Source of the DNA: Guillardia theta CCMP2712 | Taxonomy: Eukaryota; Cryptophyceae; Pyrenomonadales; Geminigeraceae | Reading direction: 5' to 3' | DNA length: 64,000 nt | NCBI RefSeq assembly: GCF_000315625.1 | Contig: NW_005434604.1 | Span: 135,643-199,642, forward strand | Shown here: piece by piece, positions 43,775-56,639 of the stretch | Position numbering within the stretch: position 1 is the first letter of the stretch | Layout of the letters: every line of letters begins with the position of its first letter | Made by a program: the position numbers and the translations under genes | The notes under the pieces: generated by a model | Database searches by the model: none | Told to the model about the DNA's origin: nothing | Seen by the model: only the letters and a program-made list of their open reading frames with translations

Positions 43775-45169
43775 ATGACCGGATTTTCGGTACAGGTCCC
43801 GACCAAGCCTAATGGGGAGTGGGATCCTTGTGGCCTTGGGACGAGTGGCATTGTAACTAAAGCCTACAATAGCGCGGACTACTCTCCTGTTGCTCTGAAA
43901 GTGATTCCTGTCACTCTCCGTGATGAGGACAGGATGTCTGTGCTCCAGCAGCTCGTTGAACTGTGAGGTACTTCTCCCGCGCAACCAAGAGTGCTGACTC
44001 GCCGTCCTTGCAGTTACAGCTCCGCTCACCCGTCCGTTGTTGCATTTTTCGGAGCGGGTAAGATCGGACGACATCGTTGAGGTGCTCCTGATGCGACACT
44101 GCTGCAGATTATTTTCCAGACAGAAGTTCTATTATTATTGCAACGGAATTCATGGATCTCTATTCACTCAAGGACATCGTTTCTCGGACTGGGCCTATTC
44201 CTGAGCATGTGTGTGGCGCTAGGTGCCTGGTTGTGCTTTTGATGAACCTTGCCGTTAGGTTGCAGGATATGCTTGCGGATTTTTGTTGGAGGGTCTACGA
44301 TATTTACATAAGGCAACTTCTTCCAGTGCAAGTTATCAGATGATGACGCTCCTTATGCAGGAAAGAAAGCTCATACATAGAGATATAAAACCTTCAAATA
44401 TTCTGGTGAATAGCATGGGACAGGTGCGACAGATACACTCTACTGCTGCCCGTAGAGCCTCGTGTGCCAATCGGATTCTGACGACCTCCTACAGTTTAAA
44501 GTTTCAGACTTTGGGATGTCAACACAATTGAAAAATACTCTAGATCCTGCAAACACGTGGGTTGGATCAACAACTTACATGTCGCCGGAAAGGTAGAGCA
44601 TTGCAGAAGCCCCAGACCAACATTGTAACGACGTGGGAGCAGAATAGCAGGATTACAATATGTGTACAACAGCGATATCTGGAGTCTCTCTCTCTCCTTG
44701 GTGGAGTTGAGTACGGGGAAGTTTCCATATGATTGCTCGGGAGTTGCAAAGAGGATGGAGTTGATGTTTTTGCTGGACAGGTAGGGTCATGCCCGTGGTT
44801 CCCGATCTTTGAGTGACATCCTGCTTTCTAGGGTTGTGGATGATGATCCTCCTCGGTTGCCTGAGGGTCAATTTTCACCTGAATTTTGTAGTTTCATTGC
44901 GGCGTCGCTGGTGAAACGGTAAAATCTTGACTGCATCTGAGGACCAGCCTTGATGTAAGCACAGGGTTGAAGAGCGACCGAACGCAGAGCAGTTGCTCAA
45001 TCATCCCTTCGTGGCTCGCTATGCGGGAGCTGACATCTCAGACTGGCTGGCAAACACTCTGGTTGGCTCCCTTCCCTTCTTTCCTCTTCCCTCGTCGCTC
45101 ACACGAGGATTGCAGGACGTTATGCAGGTTCCGCCCAGTCAGTACCAACCTCAAGGACGAGGGCACTGA
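43775..45169 (+). CDS. MAPK-kinase-like (STE7) protein kinase
   Basis: All core kinase motifs are visible over about nine short exons: Gly loop [15 protein letters not shown] Lys in PVALKVIPV (43775-43965); alpha[18 protein letters not shown]; hinge [14 protein letters not shown] (about 44140-44175); alpha[13 protein letters not shown]; catalytic loop [14 protein letters not shown] (about 44370-44410); DFG in [10 protein letters not shown]; activation segment [12 protein letters not shown] (about 44565-44592); then [20 protein letters not shown] and a C-terminal helix ([10 protein letters not shown]). The [11 protein letters not shown] sequence is typical of MAPKKs, with Ser/Thr in the loop as phosphorylation sites. 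The intron 44313-44360 looks GC-AG. The N-terminus is short (about 18 residues before the Gly loop), so a 5' exon may be missing. Confidence 0.88.
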
Positions 45170-45592
45170 ACGAAAGTTATTGATCATGCCAATCCAAGAG
45201 GAATGTAATTTGTTATTGAAAGCAAGCTGAACTTACCAGCTGACAATCTGCGATGGGACGAGACCACTTTTATCCACTTCATTCGATTTTTAAGACACTT
45301 CAAGGATTTGTCGCCCTTGGAATAAACTTAATCAATCATTGCCAGTTGATACTGGACTGGAATTCTGCATGGAATGTCCTCCCGTGGTACTACAAAACAC
45401 TCGACACTGTGCCATATTATTGTGATTCAGGAATTTAATATTCAGGGACCTTCCTCTGTTCATTCTGCTAATGACCCTCAAATCCCTCCAACCCAGACAG
45501 CGATGGCTGACATGATGGTTTACATGCTGACTACCTGAACACTCAGTCCAGCAGCCTGCGTCCCCTCGCCGAGTCCGAGTGGCATCCTTGCC
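45170..45592. other. Intergenic between convergent genes
   Basis: Lies between the kinase stop (45169) and the stop of the minus-strand phycobiliprotein-like gene (45593). It is AT-richer in the centre. No exon or RNA gene recognised. Confidence 0.6.
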
Positions 45593-46647
45593 TCACAGCT
45601 TGTTGTAGCTCCGGAGCACACTGATCAGGTTGTTGAACGTTGCTTCGCAACCAGGCCATTCCCCTATGACGTCAGACGCTGCTCAACTTTGTTACTTACA
45701 CGGCACGAAGGCTCGCAGCTACACTCGCCTCTGGTCCGGACATGCTCCAAGGAGGCGTCTCTTAGACCCTTCACCCCCTCCTCCATGGCATCAAGAGGAA
45801 CCTTCATCTGCCGCGTCGGGGCAGTGAGGGGCAGGTTGAGGAAGAAGATGCGAGGAGAGAGAAGGTCTTCACCTCTCTATAAAGCTTTCCCATGATCTCG
45901 GATCCCTCGTCATCCGCGATGTTTGGGTTTCCTGCGAGGGTCCCATAGCTGACAAGCTGCTGACTTGTCATCAAGGATGGGGTGACACAACCTGTCTACC
46001 TTGAGGAACGTCGAGAAGTCCCTCCAGCATGCTTCTGCTCTGATGGGAGGATACAGGCCTCCCCCAGGCTCCGTGATCCCCGGAAACTTGTCATAAACTT
46101 TTTGCCTCGCCGCTCCTGCAAGTCCATGTGAGCTTGTAGACGCCCAAGATGGGAGCGGGTGGCGGACCGATGATCGCCACTTCGTTGTCTCTCAGGACCT
46201 TCATCATGCCTGCTCTTGAGGAAGAGAACCCCCCATCAGCAAGCTCGGAATCTGTAACGAACCTCTGCAGCATCCATCACTTCCGACATTCAGTCTTACG
46301 CTTCTGTCTTCACATCGTTCTCGAAGGCCCTGGCACACGTTTCCCCTCCAACTCTTCCTGCATAGAGGAATGGTCAACACGAACAAGCGCACGCTCAGCA
46401 TCCACTCGCCTTTGGCGAAGAAAGGCCTCTCCTTGAGCTGTGAAGCTAGCACTTTGGACGCAGGGGAGAGCTGGCACTGCACGAGGCGGAGGGATCGGCA
46501 TGGAGCACGAGGAGGAGAAGAGAGCCTGACAGGTTGGTGCAGCCATGCCGAACTTCCCACAGGAGCACTGGAGACCTTGAGGGGGGGAGGTGCTAGAAAC
46601 GCGTTCGCATGCGCCCAGCACAAGCTGAGGGTCACCAAGACTTTCAT
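45593..46647 (-). CDS. Plastid-targeted phycobiliprotein-like protein
   Basis: The N-terminus (MKVLVTLSLCWAHANA|FLAPPP) is a textbook bipartite presequence: signal peptide, AxA cleavage site, then Phe at the first transit-peptide position, as in red-lineage complex plastids. The mature part reads FVTDSELADGGFSSSRAG, then KVLRDNEVAI; KFPGITEPGGGLYPPIRAEA, then CWRDFSTFLK (about 46085-45995); SYGTLAGNPNIADDEGSEIM (about 45945-45890); VPLDAMEEGVKGLRDASLE (about 45800-45750); and the C-terminal helix TFNNLISVLRSYNKL. The order of a DNE-type helix, PGG-x-LYP, and Cys-x-Arg-Asp-x3-Phe-Leu is that of the phycobiliprotein fold, where the Cys-Arg-Asp segment contacts the bilin. I infer a divergent, nucleus-encoded phycobilisome-family member or chromophore-handling factor. 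Exon ends near 46300 and 45700 are uncertain. Confidence 0.55.
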
Positions 46648-46869
46648 GGCTTCGTAACAAAGTCTCAGAGCAAATGCCAGCTCGCCTCATGAGAAGGAAA
46701 GAGGAGTGAAAAAGACAGAGCACTAAAGTGAACTTTCTACTATGTGAATTTCTCTTCTTTTGGGGCAGCGATTCCAGGATGACATGTGGATGACATGATG
46801 GAGTTTTATTACTATTCCCTTGGCGTCGAGTCCAACGACTGCAAGACGACCGACGGTATCCTGCGAAAC

Positions 46870-50012
<3,143 letters not shown>

Positions 50013-52085
50013 ATGGAAGAATCAACCGCTCCCATGAGAAGCCCTGGATCGACATGCGAGACGAGATCAAGCTCTGAGAGTCGCTACTTTCGTCTTTTTT
50101 GTGCTGTTCCCATGTTGCTAGGTTGCAGCCTGTTGGCAATTTTGTTCATAGCGCATGGAGGATCGGGGGGGTTAAAGGCAGAATCAGAGTTGTTGTCCGG
50201 TATCGACGGGTACCTGATAAATAAGTACGGGGACGATGAAGATGCGTTAAAGGCATATGGTTTCATGCCATTGGCAGCTCATCGCCGGACAACGACAACA
50301 TCAGATAGATTGACAAGAGCACAGGCGCCTCCTCCAAACTCAGGTGAGGAATTCATTTTAAGAATCATCAGGGTATGAGATTCAGGAACTGAATTGAAAT
50401 GTCCAGAGAACTTTGCATCCTTGCGAAAGAAGATGATGCAATCTATGCTGCACCACTATGACAGCAGGGTGAGGGATTTTGTGCTAGGACGGATTAGCTC
50501 TCTGACTTTGCCTGTGCTCTTTGCAGGCTGAATCCAGCATGTCGAACATTGGCGACAGTGGAGGTTCGGAGAAGATGGATTTTCCTGCCGCTGACAAGGA
50601 GGTGACTGTTTGACTCTCCCATCGTTGGTGATTCAAAACTCATCCTGGTGCTGCGTCTTGAACACAGGATTCACTGTTGAGTAGCGGCAGTAAGAGCGAG
50701 AGAGCGGCAAGTTTGATGGACAACAACAAGCGATCAATGCTGCATGACAAGACTGAAGAAAGGAAGCATTCTGTTGACAAGCAACCGTCTCCCACCTGGA
50801 AAAGCCTTGCCAAGTCACTGTAAGCAAGGAATCCACACTGAAAGACTACTAACCGCAGTGGCCCTGTTAGCTACGTCAGAAAGTGGAAGCCATCGCATGA
50901 AGCAACGCATGCATCAACCAGCATCAAACAAGGAGCGTCATGGTCGGATCTTAGCGCAGAGCTCAAAAATGATATAGATCCGAACGTACGGGTATGTTGC
51001 ATATTTCGACCCCAAAAAGCGTGTGTTGGCGACTTGAGCATCTTTTGCCATAAGAATTCAAATCACTGTCGCTGATTGATATCTTTTATCAGGAAGAGAG
51101 AAAGGATCTTCGAGAAGCGAAGATTCGAGCAGAAAATTACCTCAGTGAGAAGCAAGTGGATCAATCTGCATCAGGCAGAGCCCATGTCACTCAACTAAGT
51201 TTGAGAAAGAAAGCGAAAGCAAAGAATGTTGATCTCGAAGATAGCAAGTCAGAGAATCTCAAGCGGCAGATGGCGAATGAGGACAAGCTGAAAGCCAGAA
51301 AATATGTCTTGGGGATCATCGCGAAGGACGTCCCCAAGTCATTACAACTTGCCTTCATCAATAATTTGGAAAGCAAGCGTAATGATGGACATGGGCAGTC
51401 TCTTGCAGCTCTTAACTCGCAGATGCTGAAGCTCAAAGATGAAGTTCGAAGGATGAAAGACAAGGCACAGATTCTAGAATTGCAGAGCGAGGTACAAAAG
51501 TTGGAGCGGCAGCAACATGAAGCGAGCAAGCCCGTATCAAAGATGATGACAGTTGCTGCAGCAAAGGAGGGTCTGCTGAAGAAAGTGAGATCCATTCTGC
51601 AGGCACAATTCAACACTTTGAGAGAGAACATCGAAAATGAAATCAAAACCGTCAGTGCTTCGGACATTGCGGAAATCATGAGAGAAGGAAATGCAACGTC
51701 CCCGTTTTCTGATTCCAATGAGCTTAAGAAGATTGAAGCATTGAAGGGACAGAATGCGAAGTTAACGTCACTGCCTGCACGTCAAGAAGGCGCAGATACA
51801 AGGGCCAAAAGCATTTTGACAAAGTACAAGGCCCTGGTCAAGGAGAATGCTGACTTGAAAAGTGAGATAACCTCTATCGAGATGAAGCAAAGAGATTCGA
51901 AGAATCTTCCGACCAATCAAGACGTTTACAAACTCCGGCATTTGGCCTCGAAGTACAAATTGGAAGCGCTCAAGCTCAGGGAGAATAATAGTAAGTTATC
52001 TGCCGAAGTCTTCAATTTGCAATCTCGGCAGAATACTCCATCAGCGGCAGCATTAGCGGCTCAAAAGGATGGCAAGCGCAAGTAA
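50013..52085 (+). CDS. Signal-anchored coiled-coil protein of unknown function
   Basis: Short Ser/Arg N-terminus, one membrane span (AVPMLLGCSLLAILFIA, about 50105-50155), then a long hydrophilic Lys/Glu/Gln-rich region. Exons include about 50013-50343, segments near 50405-50470, 50527-50600, 50670-50820 and 50858-50995, and the large last exon from about 51092 to 52085. The last exon carries heptad-like helices (LNSQMLKLKDEVRRMKDKAQ; ILELQSEVQKLERQQHEASK; KYKALVKENADLKSEIT). No catalytic motif. A type II membrane-tethered coiled-coil scaffold is the simplest reading. It lies next to a second gene of the same general design (52762-55099). Confidence 0.7.
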
Positions 52086-52249
52086 ACTGAAAGGCAGGGA
52101 GCGATGAATTCAATTGAAATGATCGCGGTGGCCTGGATATCTTCTTTCTTCTTTCTTCTTTCTTCTCTCTATCTCAAGCTTTCATAGATCCTTTTTAAGC
52201 TACTAAGGCTGATCTCTTGTTGTACTATCCTGACACCAAAATACTTCAA

Positions 52250-52500
52250 TCAAAATGACAGTAAACTCCCGCCGCACCGGCCGGCGGCGGCATCCGATTG
52301 TCGAGCCCGACCGGCGACTTTCTTTACTCAAAGCGACTAGTAGCCGAGGCTTTCCAGCGCGGCCTCCGTCGGACGGTCGGCCCGGACTCAGGCGGCAGTG
52401 CCGGCAGTGCCGATGCGGCAGAGGCCGGGTCCGTTGCCCCTCATCCCGTCCGACTCCGTTTCTATTTCCGGGATTGTATAATAGCTGTTGTAATTTGATG
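52250..52500. repeat. GC-rich dispersed element, copy D
   Basis: A compact GC-rich island (CACCGGCCGGCGGCGG, GGCAGTGCCGGCAGTGCCG) in otherwise AT-rich intergenic DNA. It contains TTTCTTTACTCAAAG (about 52319-52333), a word also present in copies A and E. The flanks 52086-52250 and 52500-52761 hold nothing recognisable; 52500-52680 is markedly AT-rich. Confidence 0.5.
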
Positions 52501-52761
52501 GGAGAAGGTAGTAACTGGTACAAATTTATCAGTCAATATGAGTACCAAATCCAAACTATTAGTACAAATTTATACTTTCATGTTCAGCTTCTCGGTTTCA
52601 ATATTGTACTGCAACGATATATATAGTTATCTGTCATACATCAATTTTTGTTATTCATATTATAAAATCAACAAGTGTTCTCAAGTTGGGTTTCGGGCGT
52701 CCCATGGCGGTGGGGTGAAAGCGCAGAGGAGGAGGGAAGTGCGGCAGAGCTCTGAGACAGG

Positions 52762-55099
52762 ATGAGAGGTCCTTGCATCACCCTGGCCGCGTCAGGGATC
52801 TGCGTTCTCTTAGTCCTCGTTTGCATTCTAAGCGGTGAACAGTCTGACAAGAGTGATAACCCGAACCTGACGTACGAACTACTGACCTCACTGGGCGCCA
52901 AAGAAACGACCTTGGCATCCAACAACTTAACATCTTCTGATGATTACGCCGCGCTGATACAAGCAATCAAGAATCTTGTCGCTGGGAAGAATAAGGGAAA
53001 CAGCACTTCAGATATCAAAAATGCAGTTCAAATTATTGTCGATCGCAAACTGGAACAGGCGAAGGAAGCCATGAAGAAAGAAAAAGAAGCAATAGAGGAA
53101 AGGGAGCGACAAGCAGAACAAGAGAAGCGGAAAGATGTCAAGAGTGAGCAAGAAGCGGCTGTGATCGGAAGCATCATTGGCAAAGCGTTTGCTCAGCAGT
53201 CACAGATTGATGAGACAAAATCTGAAGATGATGCAAAGAAGGCTGAAAAGTTCGAAAGGTATTCATCTACCTCCCTGCTTTCCTCTCTCTCCTCGTGTTG
53301 AGCTTTGCATTAGGGCTGCAAAGCGAGAACAATATAGAGCGAATAGACTAAGGGTTGCTGAGTCGATTAACAAAAGGATCATGGAAACGTCAAACAAAAT
53401 GTCAGAAGTTGCCAAAATGGCAGCCAGTGCAGCTGCTGATGCCAAAGAGGTAACACTCGCAGCTCAAGATTTTCATCGTATGTTGTTCACTCACTTGCTG
53501 TAGATTGTCGAGGATGAAGAATATGCGGCTCAAGACGAGGACCAGAGAATGATTGAAGAGGCCAGGGCTGCACGAAGGGCAAAGGAAGCAGAACGAAAAG
53601 CTGCTGACGAGCGTAGGATTGCGGAGAAAGCTGCAGATCAGAGTGAGATCTCATTTAGATCCACCGAAGGTGCAAACGACCAGGTGCAATAAAACAAGGG
53701 AGGAATTCTACATATCGATCTTACAACATGCGCGCAGTCTTTTCAGAGAGTTGATTCGGCAAGAAGAGACGCAATTGCATCTGCAGAAAAGGTTGAAAAG
53801 GAGGAGAGGAAGATGATGCAAAGAGCGAAGGCAAATCCTCTAAAACATTTGAACTTCAAGCTTATTTGTCAAGTCAGGATGCTGAATTCCGAGCCCAAGA
53901 AGATGCAAGAAGGGCTGAGGCTGCTGAGCTGCAATCAGAGCTGATCTCAAAAGTAACCTTGCAGACCTCACAGAGGTTTGCCTTTGAAATCGAATTAACT
54001 CAGATCCGCAGGAATTTGTAGCGGCTGAGAAGGAAGCAAAGAGACAAGCGAAGGAGGCTCGAGAACAAGCAAACATCGCTATGCACGCAGCAAAGAATTC
54101 TCGTTTGGAAAGAAAAGTGTGTGATGTCTGATCACAGAGATCTTGTGACTGGTAACTTCCTTGCCTTAGAGAATGGAAGAAGCGGGCAAGGAAGACATCG
54201 AGGCAGCAAAAGCGGAAACGAAAAGGGCCCAAGACATTGCCTCGTCCTCGGAGCAATCGGTACCAGCACGTCCTTTCGAAGACACTCGAGTTCTCACTAC
54301 CTGCCTTAGGGCGACATGGAGGAGGAATTGAAAGATATCGAGAAGGATCTCCATATCTTACAAGGAAAGGTTCAAAGGGATGAAGAGATGCGCTTGTCTG
54401 CTTCAAGAAACGATGATCTCCCGAGAATTGGCGAGGAGAGAATCCCAAGAACGATCATAGTGAACAAACTCCGAAAGCCAAAATCGGTGTGTCTACATCG
54501 TGGTCCAACAAACTGGTGGAGCTCTGATTTTTCGTTTTTCAGATGGCTATCAAGAGCGAAATGAACGCCCAGGTTGAGAGAGAGCTTTACAGACTTATCT
54601 CCAAGATCGCATTGGATAGGACGCATAAGCAGGACCAAAGGCACAAGCTGACTGTGTACGAGGATCCCAAAAGATTTCTTGTCAAAAAGCAGGTAGCTAT
54701 ATCTTTATTCAGGGGATGTATGTGGCATATTTGACCTTGTCTCAGCCCCCGGTCTCGTCAAATCCTTTTGATTGGATCGTTCGGGGGTTAAAGCCTTACG
54801 AGTCACAAGGTGATCTGCCTCTTAAACAAACGCTGCAACGCTGATGCCTTGAAACTCGACCAGTTCGGTTAAGTCACCCTTCGAGAATGCAGAGAGTTAA
54901 ACCATACGCCTACAACATGCCGCATCCAGTTGCCGTTCATAGCTTCCCGGGCGTTGGGATGGACGCGCTCTCGCCCGAGCTGCAAGCTCACAGGGCGCTG
55001 GCATCGGCGCAAGAAGCGATCAGACGCATGGGAGGGGTAGCTGAGATGGATGTGAGACACGGAAACTTGTTTGCTCACCCTGAGATAGTAGGACGATAA
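52762..55099 (+). CDS. Second signal-anchored coiled-coil protein of unknown function
   Basis: It starts MRGPCITLAASGICVLLVLV (signal or anchor), then an Asn/Ser-rich linker and a long Glu/Lys/Ala-rich coiled coil spread over about ten exons: QAKEAMKKEKEAIEERERQA, then EQEKRK; AAKREQYRANRLRVAESINK; QRMIEEARAARRAKEAERKA; AEKVEKEERKMMQRAKA; AEFRAQEDARRAEAAELQSE; EEELKDIEKDLHILQGKVQR. The last exons (YRLISKIALDRTHKQDQRHK; SNPFDWIVRG; PYAYNMPHPVAVHSFPG) look like a folded C-terminal segment, ending at 55099. No family recognised. The design resembles the preceding gene, but no residue-level similarity was obvious by eye. Confidence 0.7.
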
Positions 55100-55527
55100 A
55101 ATCATGATGGTACTGCCTCTGGGACATTTTTTCAAATTTAGAATTTTGACCTTACTTAAATCGGTACAATAGTAACCTATAACATTCCATGCAAACTTTC
55201 GATTGTTTCCCCCAGCATCTCCCAGCAGCTTCTGCTGAAGTCACTTGATGGTCGGCAGGTTGATGGAGAAGTTCAATGCTGACGCTATCCGGCGAAACTT
55301 CTTCTGAGCCACTGTTCCGCACTACTGGTGAAGCAGATCCGCCTCACCGAGATTATAGGCACCAAGAGAAAGCATCAACGAAATTCTTTATTTGTTTATT
55401 TTGCTGTTCCTGTGAGAATAACTAATTGAATGCTGAGGTGAACTTGTCAAGTTGTAAAAGTGCACCAACAGTTTGCTCTGCAAGGGTTGTGTGCGAGGAA
55501 CGGGAGGAGGGAGAGGAGGCATTGTGA
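55100..55527. other. Intergenic region
   Basis: About 430 nt between two plus-strand genes. AT-rich sections alternate with mixed sequence, and no exon, RNA gene or repeat was recognised. It should contain the promoter of the methyltransferase gene. Confidence 0.6.
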
Positions 55528-56580
55528 ATGTTGAGGAAGGAGTTCCTCTGTCCTCTTGTCTTGTTGGTTTACCTCCATCAAGTCTCTTGCTTCTCTCCTC
55601 CTCTGTTCCATCAAGTCTCTTGCTTCTCTCCTCCTCCTCTGTCTTCTTGTCTCCCTCGTGGATCCTTGACTCATCGGCTGAGGAGACCTTGCCGCATGGC
55701 GAACGTAAACGATTATGCGAGAATGCCGCCTTCTGAGAGGAGAAGAGCTGATGAGAGCGATGACAGCATCTTCTATCAAAGCCCTCGTCTTGTTTATCAT
55801 GCCGATCATGATTGTCTGCAACGTCTCACCGACATATACAAGTCGCTGATTCCTGCCGATCGCCGCGTACTGGATCTTGGGTCTTCCTGGGTTTCGCATC
55901 TTCCTGATGATGTGGAGTATGCGCAAGTAGTTGGTGTGGGACTGAACGAAGTCGAACTTAGAAGTAATCACAGACTAGACGAATATTTGGTCTTGGACCT
56001 CAACAGCAAGCAGCATCTTCCTTTTGAAGCCGAGAGCTTCGATGCCGTTCTGCTTGCTTTCACGATCCAGTACCTCACTCATCCTGAGAAGCTCCTGGCA
56101 GACATCAGGAGAGTATTAAAAGATGATGGAGTGGTCATTGTCAGCTGGACCAGGCATTGCTTTCCGACCAAGGCAATCACAGCTTTCCTGGATCGAGATG
56201 AGGAGGGCAGGTTAGAGCTTGTGCAGAATCTTCTGGTACATGCAGGTTACGATGTCGAGGTTCACCGGAGAGCGATTCTGAACCGAGATTTTAAGGGGTC
56301 CGACCCTCTCTACGCCTTGTCTGCTCGCAAGAACGCCCTCGGAGGAAGCAGTGCAAGCGCCCAACCCAACGACGAGCGCCTAGACATGATGGAGCAGGGG
56401 GCCGTGAGGGTGCAGCCAGACAGCTCCCTTGTGTGGAGGGAGAGGATCATTGAGCTTGCTCGAGAGGCTGAGGGCCTGGGCATCCCAATGTCAGCGATGG
56501 GCTTGGAGAAGCTGGGGGACAACCCGAGCAAGGAGCAGGTGCAAGAGGCTATGTCACACATTCATGCCATCATAGGTTGA
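55528..56580 (+). CDS. SAM-dependent methyltransferase with bipartite plastid presequence (intronless)
   Basis: Single uninterrupted 350-codon frame. Residues 1-21 form a signal peptide (LCPLVLLVYLHQVSC). A Phe-Ser-Pro start then begins a Ser/Pro/Arg-rich transit-like stretch, and the conserved part begins near residue 57 (MANVNDYARM). Rossmann methyltransferase motifs: motif I RRVLDLGSSWVSHLP, an acidic end of strand 2 in VVGVGLNEVEL, motif post-II FEAESFDAVLLAFTIQYL, motif III RVLKDDGVVIVSW. SFYQSPRLVYHAD-type residues precede the domain. It probably acts on a small molecule or protein in the plastid; the substrate is unknown. The 5' part contains a near-exact tandem duplication in the presequence (about 55577-55640). 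Lack of introns is unusual for this window. Confidence 0.82.
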   Translation: MLRKEFLCPLVLLVYLHQVSCFSPPLFHQVSCFSPPPLSSCLPRGSLTHRLRRPCRMANVNDYARMPPSERRRADESDDSIFYQSPRLVYHADHDCLQRLTDIYKSLIPADRRVLDLGSSWVSHLPDDVEYAQVVGVGLNEVELRSNHRLDEYLVLDLNSKQHLPFEAESFDAVLLAFTIQYLTHPEKLLADIRRVLKDDGVVIVSWTRHCFPTKAITAFLDRDEEGRLELVQNLLVHAGYDVEVHRRAILNRDFKGSDPLYALSARKNALGGSSASAQPNDERLDMMEQGAVRVQPDSSLVWRERIIELAREAEGLGIPMSAMGLEKLGDNPSKEQVQEAMSHIHAIIG

Positions 56581-56639
56581 TTGCTTCTTTGCTAGTCTAC
56601 ATCTGACTTGGCTCTAGCGAGCAGGCTCAGCTCTAACCT

